Of a stretch of 15,059 nucleotides of DNA, positions 1-6,609 are shown piece after piece. Within the stretch, counting starts at the first letter, position 1. The number at the start of each line of letters is the position of its first letter. The DNA is from an uncultured Actinomycetes bacterium (lineage in GTDB: Bacteria > Actinomycetota > Thermoleophilia > Solirubrobacterales > 70-9), in contig CAMLHB010000041.1 in NCBI GenBank assembly GCA_946479725.1, positions 1-15,059 of the forward strand, given 5' to 3'. The translations under genes and the position numbers were made by a program. The notes beneath the pieces are model-generated. The model was given only the letters and a program-made list of their open reading frames with translations. It was not told the origin of the DNA and ran no database searches.

Positions 1-1792
1 CGCGGGAGTGGATCGTGCGGCGGACCGGCAGGTTGCTCGCGATCACGCCGGTCACCGCCCGTTCGAGACCGTTCTCGTGCAGCCGCGAGCCTTTGGCGAA
101 CTGGTCCAGCGCGTCGGTCGCTTCGCCGCTCCCGGCGAGCGCCCGGGTCAGCCCGCTGGCGATCTTCTGCGCGCCTTCGCCGGCGCGGTCGGAGCCCAGC
201 GCCAGCAGCCCCGCCCCGTCGCTGGCTTCGGAGATCCCTTCGCGCAGCTGCCCGACCCCGCCGGCGGCGACGGTGAGGCTGCGGCCGAGCTTGCCCAGCC
301 GCTTGACCTGGGCGATGTTGCCTTCGGTGGAGAGGAACTGGTTGCCGAGGCTCTGCAGCGGCTTCACCTGCTTGACCGCCGGGCCCGGACCGATCACGGT
401 CCGGACGCCGTCGAGCTTCGCCACCTTGCGCTGGAAGTTTTCCAGCGCCGCGAGGTTCTTGGCGTCGGTGATCGGGCCTTCGTCGGAGACCGCGATGACC
501 TGGAAGGGCGCTTCGTAGCCCGGCCCGAACTGGCGGCCGATCAGTTCCGCGTCTTCGCGGGCGGGCGCGTCCTTGGGCAGCTGCTGCGGGCTCGGCGGGC
601 CCGTCTTCAGCCCGACCGCCGGCGCCGCCAGCAGGAGGAGGACGCCGCCGATCAGCACCGCCGCCACCGCCGGTTTGCGCAGCGCCGCGCCGACGAAGGT
701 CATCAGCCGCGAACGGCCGCCGGCCGGGGCGGTGGAGCCGAAGCGCCAGCGGTCGACGTTGGGGCCGAGCAGGGTGAGGATCGCCGGGCCGGCGATCGTC
801 GCCACGAGGACGCTGAGGATGACGACCATGCAGACCGTTCCCGCCAGCGAGGCGAGCAGCGCCCCGGGCAGGATGAAGAGGGAGACGATCATCGAGAGCA
901 GCAGGGTGCTGCCGGCGAACATCACCGTGCGGCCGGCGTGGTGTCGGGTCAACCGCGCCGCCTCGATCGGGGTGTTGCCTTCGGCCAGCTCCTCGCGGAA
1001 GCGGGAGACCATCAGCAGCGAGTAGTCGACCCCGAGGGCGAGCCCCATCATCGAGCAGACGACCACCGCGGTGGCGTCGATTTCGAACCAGTTGGTGGCG
1101 AAGAAGAGGATCCCGCGCGAGGAGACGACGGTGATCGCCCCGAAGGCGAGCGGGATCCCAGCCGCGATCGGGGAGCGGAAGACGAGCAGGAGGATCAGCA
1201 GCAGGAACGGGATCGCGATCAGCTCGCCGCGGTGGGCGGCGTCGAGGTTGCCTTCCTGGATCGCCCGGAAGAGGGTGGCGTAGCCGGTCTGGGTGGCGTC
1301 CACCGGGGCGTGGATCCGGTCTTCGATCACCCGTTCCAGGTGCGGCACGGTCTCGTTGACGGCGACGCGGTTGTCGACGTGGAAGTCGACGAGGATCAGC
1401 GCCTTTTCCGGGTTCGGCCGCAGGCGCTGGGTCGAGCCGGTGTCCCAGGGCGAGAGGCTCGTCACCCCCGGCTCTTCGCGCAGCGCTTCGATCAGCTGCG
1501 GCCCCTGGCGGTCGAGCGCCGCGGCCGGCCCGCGGAGGAGGATCACGAACGGCGCGCTCTCGCCGAAGTGTTCGCGCAGGAGTTCGTTGCTGCGGGAAGA
1601 TTCGGTCCCGGCGACGTCGATCGTGGTCGGGTCGAGGCGGTCCTCGGTGCCGGTGCCGACGATCGCCAGCGCGATCAGCGCCGCGACCGCGACCGCCAGC
1701 ACCGCGCGCGGATGGCGCAGCAAAAATGGCTGCTCTCGGTGCGGCCCTCCGCGCGAGGACCCTTTGCGTGCCCTGCCGATCCTCCTTCCCAC
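1..1792 (-). CDS. MMPL/RND-family transporter, C-terminus cut off by window edge
   Basis: This is an integral membrane transporter of the MMPL branch of the RND superfamily, which uses proton-motive force to export lipids, siderophores or drugs. About 597 residues are visible. From the GTG at 1792, residues about 29-46 are the first membrane helix after an RHPRAVL motif. An extracytoplasmic domain follows, then a helix bundle at about 190-345 containing LGVDYSLLMVSRFREE. The Asp-Tyr pair (D256/Y257 in this numbering) is the proton-relay motif of helix 4 in MMPL proteins. A second helix and loop domain begins near residue 370. The second half, with the partner helix 10, lies outside the window. 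The start is uncertain: GTG 1792 has no good ribosome site, and a TTG at 1723 would leave almost nothing before the first helix. The strong AAGGAGG at 1781-1787 has no usable start behind it. The substrate is unknown. The gene is divergent from the secreted-protein triplet. Confidence 0.9.
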   Translation of the reverse strand, partial: MGRRIGRARKGSSRGGPHREQPFLLRHPRAVLAVAVAALIALAIVGTGTEDRLDPTTIDVAGTESSRSNELLREHFGESAPFVILLRGPAAALDRQGPQLIEALREEPGVTSLSPWDTGSTQRLRPNPEKALILVDFHVDNRVAVNETVPHLERVIEDRIHAPVDATQTGYATLFRAIQEGNLDAAHRGELIAIPFLLLILLLVFRSPIAAGIPLAFGAITVVSSRGILFFATNWFEIDATAVVVCSMMGLALGVDYSLLMVSRFREELAEGNTPIEAARLTRHHAGRTVMFAGSTLLLSMIVSLFILPGALLASLAGTVCMVVILSVLVATIAGPAILTLLGPNVDRWRFGSTAPAGGRSRLMTFVGAALRKPAVAAVLIGGVLLLLAAPAVGLKTGPPSPQQLPKDAPAREDAELIGRQFGPGYEAPFQVIAVSDEGPITDAKNLAALENFQRKVAKLDGVRTVIGPGPAVKQVKPLQSLGNQFLSTEGNIAQVKRLGKLGRSLTVAAGGVGQLREGISEASDGAGLLALGSDRAGEGAQKIASGLTRALAGSGEATDALDQFAKGSRLHENGLERAVTGVIASNLPVRRTIHSR

Positions 1793-1821
1793 GACTGGTA
1801 GTTTGCCGGTAGATGCCTACG

Positions 1822-1829
1822 GGAGGAGG
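1822..1829 (+). promoter_or_regulatory. Ribosome binding site deciding the start of the first secreted paralog
   Basis: GGAGGAGG lies six bases before the GTG at 1836. This fixes the start there, although the same frame stays open far upstream (from about 1293). The upstream part is only the shadow of the MMPL gene on the other strand. Confidence 0.8.
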
Positions 1830-1835
1830 TTTTCG

Positions 1836-2606
1836 GTGCGGAAGACTCTGTTAAGAGCACCTGTAATGGGGGTGGTGGTGCTGCTGGTGGCCGCGGTTGC
1901 GGCGGTGGCGAAGCCGCTGGAACTGGAAGCGGGGAACCTCGTCGTCATCACCGACGGCGGCTTCTCGCCGACGACGCTGCCGAAGAAGGGGTACGCGCCG
2001 ATCAAGCTTCACGGCTTCGGCAGGGTCAAGACCAAGGACGGGACGCCGCCGCCGATCACCGAAACCGTGACGCTCTGGTTCGACAAGCACGGCGAAGTCG
2101 AGACCAAGGGATTGCCTTTCTGCACGCCTCAAAAACTGGCAGCGACGACGACCGCGCAGGCGCGCAGGCTCTGCCCCGGAGCGATCGTCGGCAAGGGCTT
2201 CGGCGAAGCCGTCGTGATCTTCCCCGAACAGGCGCCGATCCCGGCCTCCTCGCCGATCACCCTCTTCAACGCGAGGCCGAAGCACGGCAACCCGGTGATC
2301 CTCGCCCACGCCCACCTGACGGTGCCGGGGCCGACGACCTTCGTCGTCCCGATCGAAATCCAGCGGATCCACAACGGCCGCTACGGGTTCAAGACGGTGG
2401 CGAAAATCCCGAAGATCGCCGGCGGCGCCGGGATCCCGCTCTACGCGCGGATCAGCGTCGGCCGCGAATGGAAGTACAAGGGGAAGACCCTGAGCTTCGC
2501 CAACGCCGGCTGCCCCGACGGCCGCCTGCAGGCGAAAGTCAAAGTCGACTTCAAAGACGGGACGACGCTGGGCGGCTCGATCTTCAAAACCTGCAAGGGG
2601 CGTTGA
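1836..2606 (+). CDS. Exported four-cysteine protein, paralog 1 of 3
   Basis: A 256-residue protein of no family I can name. Residues 1-25 form a signal peptide: a short basic start (VRKTLLR), a hydrophobic core at about 9-24, then AVAKP near the cleavage region. The mature part has DGGFSP at 40-45, a TKDGTPPP segment at 66-73, and FDKHG at 82-86. A first cysteine pair (C96, C113) surrounds TTTAQARRLCPGAIVGKG. The middle holds SSPITLFN and ILAHAHLTVP segments. A second cysteine pair (C226, C253) brackets CPDGRLQ and DGTTLGGS. All four cysteines recur in the next two genes at nearly the same positions, so two disulfides in an extracytoplasmic beta-rich domain are likely (inference). The stop is directly followed by the next gene. 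Glutamate is written mostly GAA, as in the MMPL gene but unlike the right half of the window. Confidence 0.88.
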   Translation: MRKTLLRAPVMGVVVLLVAAVAAVAKPLELEAGNLVVITDGGFSPTTLPKKGYAPIKLHGFGRVKTKDGTPPPITETVTLWFDKHGEVETKGLPFCTPQKLAATTTAQARRLCPGAIVGKGFGEAVVIFPEQAPIPASSPITLFNARPKHGNPVILAHAHLTVPGPTTFVVPIEIQRIHNGRYGFKTVAKIPKIAGGAGIPLYARISVGREWKYKGKTLSFANAGCPDGRLQAKVKVDFKDGTTLGGSIFKTCKGR

Positions 2607-2618
2607 TTGAGGAGGCCG

Positions 2619-3374
2619 GTGCGCAGGGCGGTCGTGCTGGCGGGGCTGCTGGCCCTCGGCCTCGGCGCGACCGCCGGCGGGGCGAGTAGCTGCATCGGGC
2701 CGCTCTGCGTCAGCTCGACGGCGACGATGATGCCGCGGGCGCTGCCGAAGAGCGGCGGCGCCCCGATCAGCCTCAGCACCATCACCCGGGTCAGCACCAA
2801 AGACGGCTCGACACCGCCGACGCTGGCCTTCATCGATTTCCTGATCGACAAACATGGGCGGGTCAACAACAAGGCCTTCCCGGTCTGCACGGAGGCCAAG
2901 CTCGAGGGGACGACGCCCGCGCAGGCGCGCAAGCGCTGCGCCGGAGCGCTGGTCGGCAGGGGGAGCGGCAAGGCGCTGGTGACGATGCCGGGGCGGGCGC
3001 CGTTCACGATCACCTCCCCGGTCTCGCTCTTCAACGCCCCGCCGAGCGGCGGTAAGCCGACCCTGCTCGCCCATGCTTACGAGACGGTGCCGGCACCGAA
3101 GACGCTGCTGGTGCCGATCGTGATCGAACGGGTGGGGAAGGCCCGGTACGGCTACCACGTGCGGGTCGAGATGCCGGAAGTGGCGGGCGGCTACGGCGCC
3201 CCGACCCTGGCCGAAGCGAAGGTCGGCGCCACCCGCACGAAGGGCGGCGGGAAGATCGGCTTCATCGAAGCCACCTGCTCCGGCGGCCGGCTCCAGGTCG
3301 ACGGCCACCTCCGCTTCACCAACGGCGACTTCTTCCCGGCGACCCTGACCTCGCCATGTCACTTCCCACGCTGA
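2619..3374 (+). CDS. Exported four-cysteine protein, paralog 2 of 3
   Basis: A 251-residue paralog of its two neighbours, function unknown. I chose GTG 2619 because AGGAGG at 2610-2615 precedes it and VRRAVVLAG then lines up with the VRK start of paralog 1. A TTG at 2607, directly after the upstream TGA, is an in-frame alternative adding four residues. Residues 1-22 are a signal peptide ending at about TAGGASS. Shared elements are TKDGSTPP, DKHGRV, the C90/C107 pair around TTPAQARKRCAGALVGRG, SPVSLFNAPP, LLAHAYETVP, and the C220/C247 pair around CSGGRLQ. Unlike its neighbours it has two extra cysteines just after the signal peptide (C25 and C30, in SSCIGPLCVSS) and lacks the DGGF motif. A third disulfide is therefore possible. 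It overlaps the next gene by 19 bases, so the three genes are probably translated from one message. Confidence 0.87.
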   Translation: MRRAVVLAGLLALGLGATAGGASSCIGPLCVSSTATMMPRALPKSGGAPISLSTITRVSTKDGSTPPTLAFIDFLIDKHGRVNNKAFPVCTEAKLEGTTPAQARKRCAGALVGRGSGKALVTMPGRAPFTITSPVSLFNAPPSGGKPTLLAHAYETVPAPKTLLVPIVIERVGKARYGYHVRVEMPEVAGGYGAPTLAEAKVGATRTKGGGKIGFIEATCSGGRLQVDGHLRFTNGDFFPATLTSPCHFPR

Positions 3375-4120
3375 GAAGAGGTGTCCTGCTGCTGGCGCTG
3401 GCGGTGCTGGCGCTGCTCGGCGGCAGCGCGCACGGCGCCACGGTCATCGTCAACGACCTCGTCCTCCACGCCGACGGGGGCTTCCACCCGCAGCTGCTGC
3501 CGCGGAACCGCTTCGCGCCGATCGACTTCCAGGGGCACGTCGACATCGCCTCCCGCAGCGGCGGCAGGCCCTCGCCGCTGCGCCAGGCGCTGATCGACTT
3601 CGACCGCGACGGCCGTCTCAGCGTCGCTGGGCTGCCGAGCTGCGCGCCGGAATCGATCGCCCAGGCGAGCCCCGAAGAAGCGCGGCGGATCTGCCGTGGC
3701 TCGATCGTCGGCACCGGTCACATCGAAGCGCTGATCTCGCTCGACAGCGGTCCGGTGGCGGCGAGCTCGCCGCTGACGATCTTCAACGGCCCGCGCCTGG
3801 AAGGCAGGCCGACCGCGATCCTCCACGCCCGCACCACCGTCCCCGCCACCCAGACCTACGCGATCGTCGTCCCGATCGAAGAACGCCGCGGCGCCTTCCG
3901 CTACCGGATCCACCTCGACGTGCCGGCGATCGCCGGCGGCCGCGGCGCGATCACCCACATCGACGTCGCGATCGGCCGCCGCTACCGCGCCGGTGGCAAG
4001 GCCCGCAGCTACGTCTCCGCCCGCTGCCGCGACCACGTCCTCCAGACCCACGGGCGCTTCACCTTCGAAGACGGCACCGTCATCGACGGCTCGGTCGAAA
4101 AATACTGCCGCTTCGAATAG
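3356..4120 (+). CDS. Exported four-cysteine protein, paralog 3 of 3
   Basis: A 254-residue paralog, function unknown. The ATG at 3356 lies inside the end of paralog 2 (19-base overlap) and has no obvious ribosome site, which suggests translational coupling. Residues 1-28 are a classical signal peptide: LPTLRR, a leucine/alanine-rich core, then SAHGA. The mature chain keeps HADGGFHP, LPRNRFAPIDF, the first cysteine pair C96/C113 around SPEEARRICRGSIVGTG, SSPLTIFNGP, a TTVP segment, PAIAGGRGA, and the second pair C224/C251 with FEDGTVIDGS. The cysteine positions match paralog 1 almost residue for residue. The DKHG of the others is replaced by DRDG. The gene ends 37 bases before the tRNA. Confidence 0.88.
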   Translation: MSLPTLRRGVLLLALAVLALLGGSAHGATVIVNDLVLHADGGFHPQLLPRNRFAPIDFQGHVDIASRSGGRPSPLRQALIDFDRDGRLSVAGLPSCAPESIAQASPEEARRICRGSIVGTGHIEALISLDSGPVAASSPLTIFNGPRLEGRPTAILHARTTVPATQTYAIVVPIEERRGAFRYRIHLDVPAIAGGRGAITHIDVAIGRRYRAGGKARSYVSARCRDHVLQTHGRFTFEDGTVIDGSVEKYCRFE

Positions 4121-4157
4121 CCCCCCGCGGCCGACCTTCCTATACTTGCCCGTCCAC

Positions 4158-4230
4158 GGGCCGTTAGCTCAGTTGGTAGAGCAGGAGACTCTTAATCTCA
4201 AGGTCGAAGGTTCGAGCCCTTCACGGCCCA
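4158..4230 (+). tRNA. tRNA-Lys(CTT)
   Basis: A complete 73-nt cloverleaf. The acceptor arm GGGCCGT pairs with ACGGCCC (4223-4229), with discriminator A at 4230. The D-arm is GCTC/GAGC with an AGTTGGTA loop. The anticodon loop CTCTTAA has anticodon CTT at 4191-4193, and the T-arm is GAAGG-TTCGAGC-CCTTC. The outermost anticodon-stem pair (G4184 opposite A4200) is a mismatch; the other four pairs are sound. The 3' CCA is not encoded. A TATACT hexamer at 4141-4146 sits at a suitable distance to act as a -10 box, but I see no convincing -35. Confidence 0.96.
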
Positions 4231-4255
4231 TCGCAGGCGGGACGCGGCGTCGCCG

Positions 4256-5068
4256 CTATTCGCCCAGCCCGCCGCCGCCCAGGCCGCTGCTGAGCGGGTT
4301 TTCCAGAGTTTCGGACGGTTTGCCGGACTTTTCGGCTTTTTCGGCGGCTTCGACGTTTTTGACGAAGGCGTGGGCGTTTTTCCTGTATTCGTCGAGCTGT
4401 TTGGCGAGCGCTTCTTTTTCCGATTCGCTGGGGGCGAGCTTGGCCGCCTCGGCACGGGCCTTTTCGGCCGCCTTGAAGTCGCCGGTGAAGTAGGTATAGA
4501 GGGCGAGGGTGCTGAGCGAGTTGAGGTTGGGGCGTTCTTCGGCGACGATCTCCTGCGCGTCCGCGGCGGCCTGGAGGCGGGTCTGGGCTTCCGGATAGCT
4601 GCGCGAGAGTTCGGCCATCTGGAAGTACATCGGCGCCACCACCTGGGCGAGTCCCGGGCTCGGTTCCTTGGTCGCCTTCAGGTATTCGCTCCAGGCCTGG
4701 TCGGCCTTCTGGTAGGACACGTAGGCTTCGGTGGAGACCGATTTCGTGCCGTTCGGTTCGGTCGTCACCCCGGCGTTGCCGGCGTTGAGGTTGGCGCGGG
4801 TCAGTACCTGCAGCAGTTCGGGGTTTTCCGGGTCTTTCTTCAGTTTGCGTTCGATCCGCTCTGCTTGTTCTTCATAGATCTGGCTGGCGCTGGTGGAGCT
4901 GCCGTTGCCGTTGCCGAAGATTTCGCCGATGTTGACCGGACCGACGGTGAGGAAGAGGCTCATCCCCATCAGGACCGCGAGGACGCCGTAGACGACCTTG
5001 ACCATGCCGCGGCGGCGGCCGCTCCGCAGGTCGAACAGCATCTTGTGCTCTTGCTTGCCTGACGCCAC
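4256..5068 (-). CDS. Membrane-anchored TPR-like protein
   Basis: A 270-residue protein. A basic cytoplasmic start (RSGRRRG) is followed by one membrane helix at about residues 24-43. A Gly/Asn/Ser linker (about 51-62) leads to a helical domain predicted to lie outside the membrane. Tetratricopeptide character is seen in IYEEQAERIERKLKKDPENP (64-83), in the MYFQMAELSRSYPEAQTRL region, and most clearly in YTYFTGDFKAAEKARAEAAK near residue 200. The C-terminus is a glycine-rich tail. TPR domains bind other proteins; the partner is unknown. The GTG at 5068 is preceded by GGGAGAG five bases away. It starts 13 bases after the tatC stop, so it is probably co-transcribed with tatC, and a role around the Tat translocon or its cargo is conceivable (inference). 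Glutamate codons are almost all GAA, in contrast to tatC. Confidence 0.83.
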   Translation of the reverse strand: MASGKQEHKMLFDLRSGRRRGMVKVVYGVLAVLMGMSLFLTVGPVNIGEIFGNGNGSSTSASQIYEEQAERIERKLKKDPENPELLQVLTRANLNAGNAGVTTEPNGTKSVSTEAYVSYQKADQAWSEYLKATKEPSPGLAQVVAPMYFQMAELSRSYPEAQTRLQAAADAQEIVAEERPNLNSLSTLALYTYFTGDFKAAEKARAEAAKLAPSESEKEALAKQLDEYRKNAHAFVKNVEAAEKAEKSGKPSETLENPLSSGLGGGGLGE

Positions 5069-5081
5069 TTCGTCTCTCCCT

Positions 5082-5852
5082 CTACTCCTGGGGAGAGGGC
5101 TGTGCCATCCCCCCGCTCCGAGCCGGTTGTCCGAAGGCCCGTGCGAGCAGGATACTCAGCTCAAACAGAACAAGCAGCGGAACCATCTCAATGAGCATGG
5201 TCACGGGGTCCACCCCGGGCAGGGCGGCGGCGACGATCGAGATCACCAGGTAGGCGTAGCGGCGATTCTGGCTGAGCTGCTCCACGCGCACGATTCCGAG
5301 ACGGGTGACGGCGATGATCGCCAGCGGCAGCTGGAAGATCAGGCCGCAGGCGATCTCCGTCATCGAGAAGAAGCTGTAGTAATCCCGCGCGCGCAGCTGG
5401 ATGTTGAACTGACCGTCGTTGAAGTTGAGGAGGAACTTCAACGCCGCCGGCAGCACCACGAAGTAGGCGAAGGCGATGCCGGCCAGGAAGAGGACCGGGA
5501 AGAGCAGCAGGATCGGCAGGATCACCCGCCGCTCGGACTCGCTGAAGGCCGGGAGGACGTAGGCGTAGAGCTGCCAGAGGACGATCGGCAGCGAGAGCAC
5601 GATGGCGCCGTAGGCGGCGACGGTGAGGGTGGTCGTGAAGGGCTCGGTGACGCCGAAGGTGATCAGCCGGTCGTGTTCGCTCGGCAGCGGGCCCTGGGCG
5701 ATTTCCAGCAGCAGGTGGTTCTGCCAGAAGCAGATCCCGAGGGCGACGCCGATGACGGCGAGGCAGACGATCAGCCGCGTGCGCAGCTCATCGAGGTGCT
5801 CGACGAGGGTGAGGCGATCTTCGTGGGAGACCGCCCTGACGCGGCGGGCCAT
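5082..5852 (-). CDS. tatC: Sec-independent protein translocase subunit TatC
   Basis: TatC is the multispanning receptor of the twin-arginine translocase. It recognises RR signal peptides and works with TatA to move folded proteins across the cytoplasmic membrane. The 256 residues match the family's usual length. The N-terminal cytoplasmic motif LVEHLDELRTRL (about 16-27), the TEPFTTTL segment after the first periplasmic loop, an FxxYVLPAFSESERR stretch, and the GIAFAYFVVLPAALKFLL helix are all family signatures. Six hydrophobic helices can be traced. A short polar tail (GQPARSGGMAQPSPQE) ends the protein. It follows tatA by nine bases. The Rieske protein encoded at 10829-11503 is a likely substrate. 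Confidence 0.97.
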   Translation of the reverse strand: MARRVRAVSHEDRLTLVEHLDELRTRLIVCLAVIGVALGICFWQNHLLLEIAQGPLPSEHDRLITFGVTEPFTTTLTVAAYGAIVLSLPIVLWQLYAYVLPAFSESERRVILPILLLFPVLFLAGIAFAYFVVLPAALKFLLNFNDGQFNIQLRARDYYSFFSMTEIACGLIFQLPLAIIAVTRLGIVRVEQLSQNRRYAYLVISIVAAALPGVDPVTMLIEMVPLLVLFELSILLARAFGQPARSGGMAQPSPQE

Positions 5853-5861
5853 GCCGTCGCC

Positions 5862-6107
5862 TCAGCTGGTCTTGTTGCGGACGATCTCCGCGTCGGCCGG
5901 ATCGCCGTGGACCTTCGCCGACTCGCCGGGGAGGCTCGGCGGGTCGTCGTCCTCGTCGCGGTCGTGCTCGCCGCTGACCGAGCCTTTGAACTCGCGGATC
6001 CCGCGGCCAAGGCTGCGGCCGAGCTCCGGGAGCCGTTTCGGGCCGAAGACGAGGAGGGCGATGACGAGGACGATCGCGATCTCTGGAAGTCCGACGTTTC
6101 CTGGCAT
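5862..6107 (-). CDS. tatA: Twin-arginine translocase pore subunit TatA
   Basis: TatA oligomerises to form the translocation path of the Tat system. The 81-residue product has an N-out membrane helix (LPEIAIVLVIALLVF, about 7-21), the FGPKRLPELGRSLG hinge, and an amphipathic helix (GRGIREFKGSVSG). These are followed by an acidic tail (DRDEDDD), as TatA-type proteins have. I chose ATG 6107 because MPGNVGLPEIAI fits family N-termini. A GTG at 6146 would add 13 residues not seen in the family. GGGGAG directly abuts the ATG with no spacing, so a normal ribosome site is absent; a leaderless or very short leader is possible. No TatB is seen, which is normal for minimal Tat systems where TatA does both jobs. 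Confidence 0.94.
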   Translation of the reverse strand: MPGNVGLPEIAIVLVIALLVFGPKRLPELGRSLGRGIREFKGSVSGEHDRDEDDDPPSLPGESAKVHGDPADAEIVRNKTS

Positions 6108-6243
6108 CTCCCCAATGGTAACGGGGTGGCGGGGCGCCCGGATCACTCTGGCGCGCGTTTGGGTGGCTTCCTGTGGGGTTTCTGGGACAGCGATGGGGCG
6201 AATTACGGATCACCGCAACGCGCTCGGGGTCGATATTGCCGCC
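6108..6243. other. Divergent intergenic region between tatA and the zinc-ribbon gene
   Basis: These 136 bases separate two divergent genes and so must hold promoters for both. Reading leftwards, TACCAT (6120-6115) lies seven bases before the tatA ATG and could be a -10 box of a leaderless message, but no matching -35 is visible. I see no clear promoter for the rightward gene, and no repeat or RNA structure stands out. Confidence 0.4.
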
Positions 6244-6576
6244 ATGGCCGACAGCAGCGCCGACAACACCCTCGACCTGACGCTCCACGTCTGCCCCGCC
6301 TGCGGGTCGGGCTTGGTGCAGCCGATCGCCTGGGAGCAGCAGGGCGACCGCAACGGCTGGATGGTCTCGCGGCGCTGCCCCGAGTGCGAGTGGTCGGGGC
6401 AGAGCGTCCACGGCGAGGTCGAGATCGACGCCTTCGACGAGCAGCTCGACCTCGGATCCCAGGAGCTCGCCGGGGAGCTGCGGGCGCTGGAACACGCGAA
6501 CATGAGCGAGCTGGCCAGCACCTTCGTCGCCGCCCTCGAGCAGGACCTGATCGGCGCCGACGACTTCGCCCGCTGA
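6244..6576 (+). CDS. Small zinc-ribbon protein
   Basis: A 110-residue, acidic, apparently cytoplasmic protein. Two CxxC knuckles (C17/C20 in CPACGSG and C45/C48 in CPECEWSG) are 24 residues apart and should bind one zinc ion in a rubredoxin/zinc-ribbon fold. The second half is a helical, acidic region with no motif I know. There is no signal peptide or membrane helix. The ATG at 6244 was chosen because MADSSADN leads straight into the ribbon. An in-frame ATG at 6193 would add 17 residues, and neither start has a strong ribosome site. Function is unknown; such ribbons often act as nucleic-acid or protein adaptors. The next gene starts 33 bases after the stop on the same strand. Confidence 0.8.
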   Translation: MADSSADNTLDLTLHVCPACGSGLVQPIAWEQQGDRNGWMVSRRCPECEWSGQSVHGEVEIDAFDEQLDLGSQELAGELRALEHANMSELASTFVAALEQDLIGADDFAR

Positions 6577-6609
6577 GTGGGCCCCGGGTCGGCCGGGTAT
6601 AGGGCGCGC

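Noticed and set aside
1781..1787. AAGGAGG on the leftward strand upstream of the MMPL helix
   Set aside because: No ATG, GTG or TTG lies at a usable distance behind it in any frame, so I do not call it a functional ribosome site.
8..1801. Long rightward open frame opposite the MMPL gene
   Set aside because: Its translation is Arg/Asp/Gly-rich with no hydrophobic pattern or motif, while the opposite strand encodes a clear MMPL transporter. It is a GC-rich shadow.
1293..1835. Upstream extension of the first secreted paralog in the same frame
   Set aside because: It overlaps the MMPL gene and would bury the signal peptide. GTG 1836 has a strong ribosome site.
1851..3362. Long leftward open frame across the first two secreted paralogs
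   Set aside because: Low-complexity Arg/Ala/Asp translation. The rightward strand carries signal peptides and a conserved paralog pattern.
4998..6602. Long rightward open frame opposite tatC and tatA
   Set aside because: Acidic/Arg-rich shadow of two well-recognised genes on the other strand.
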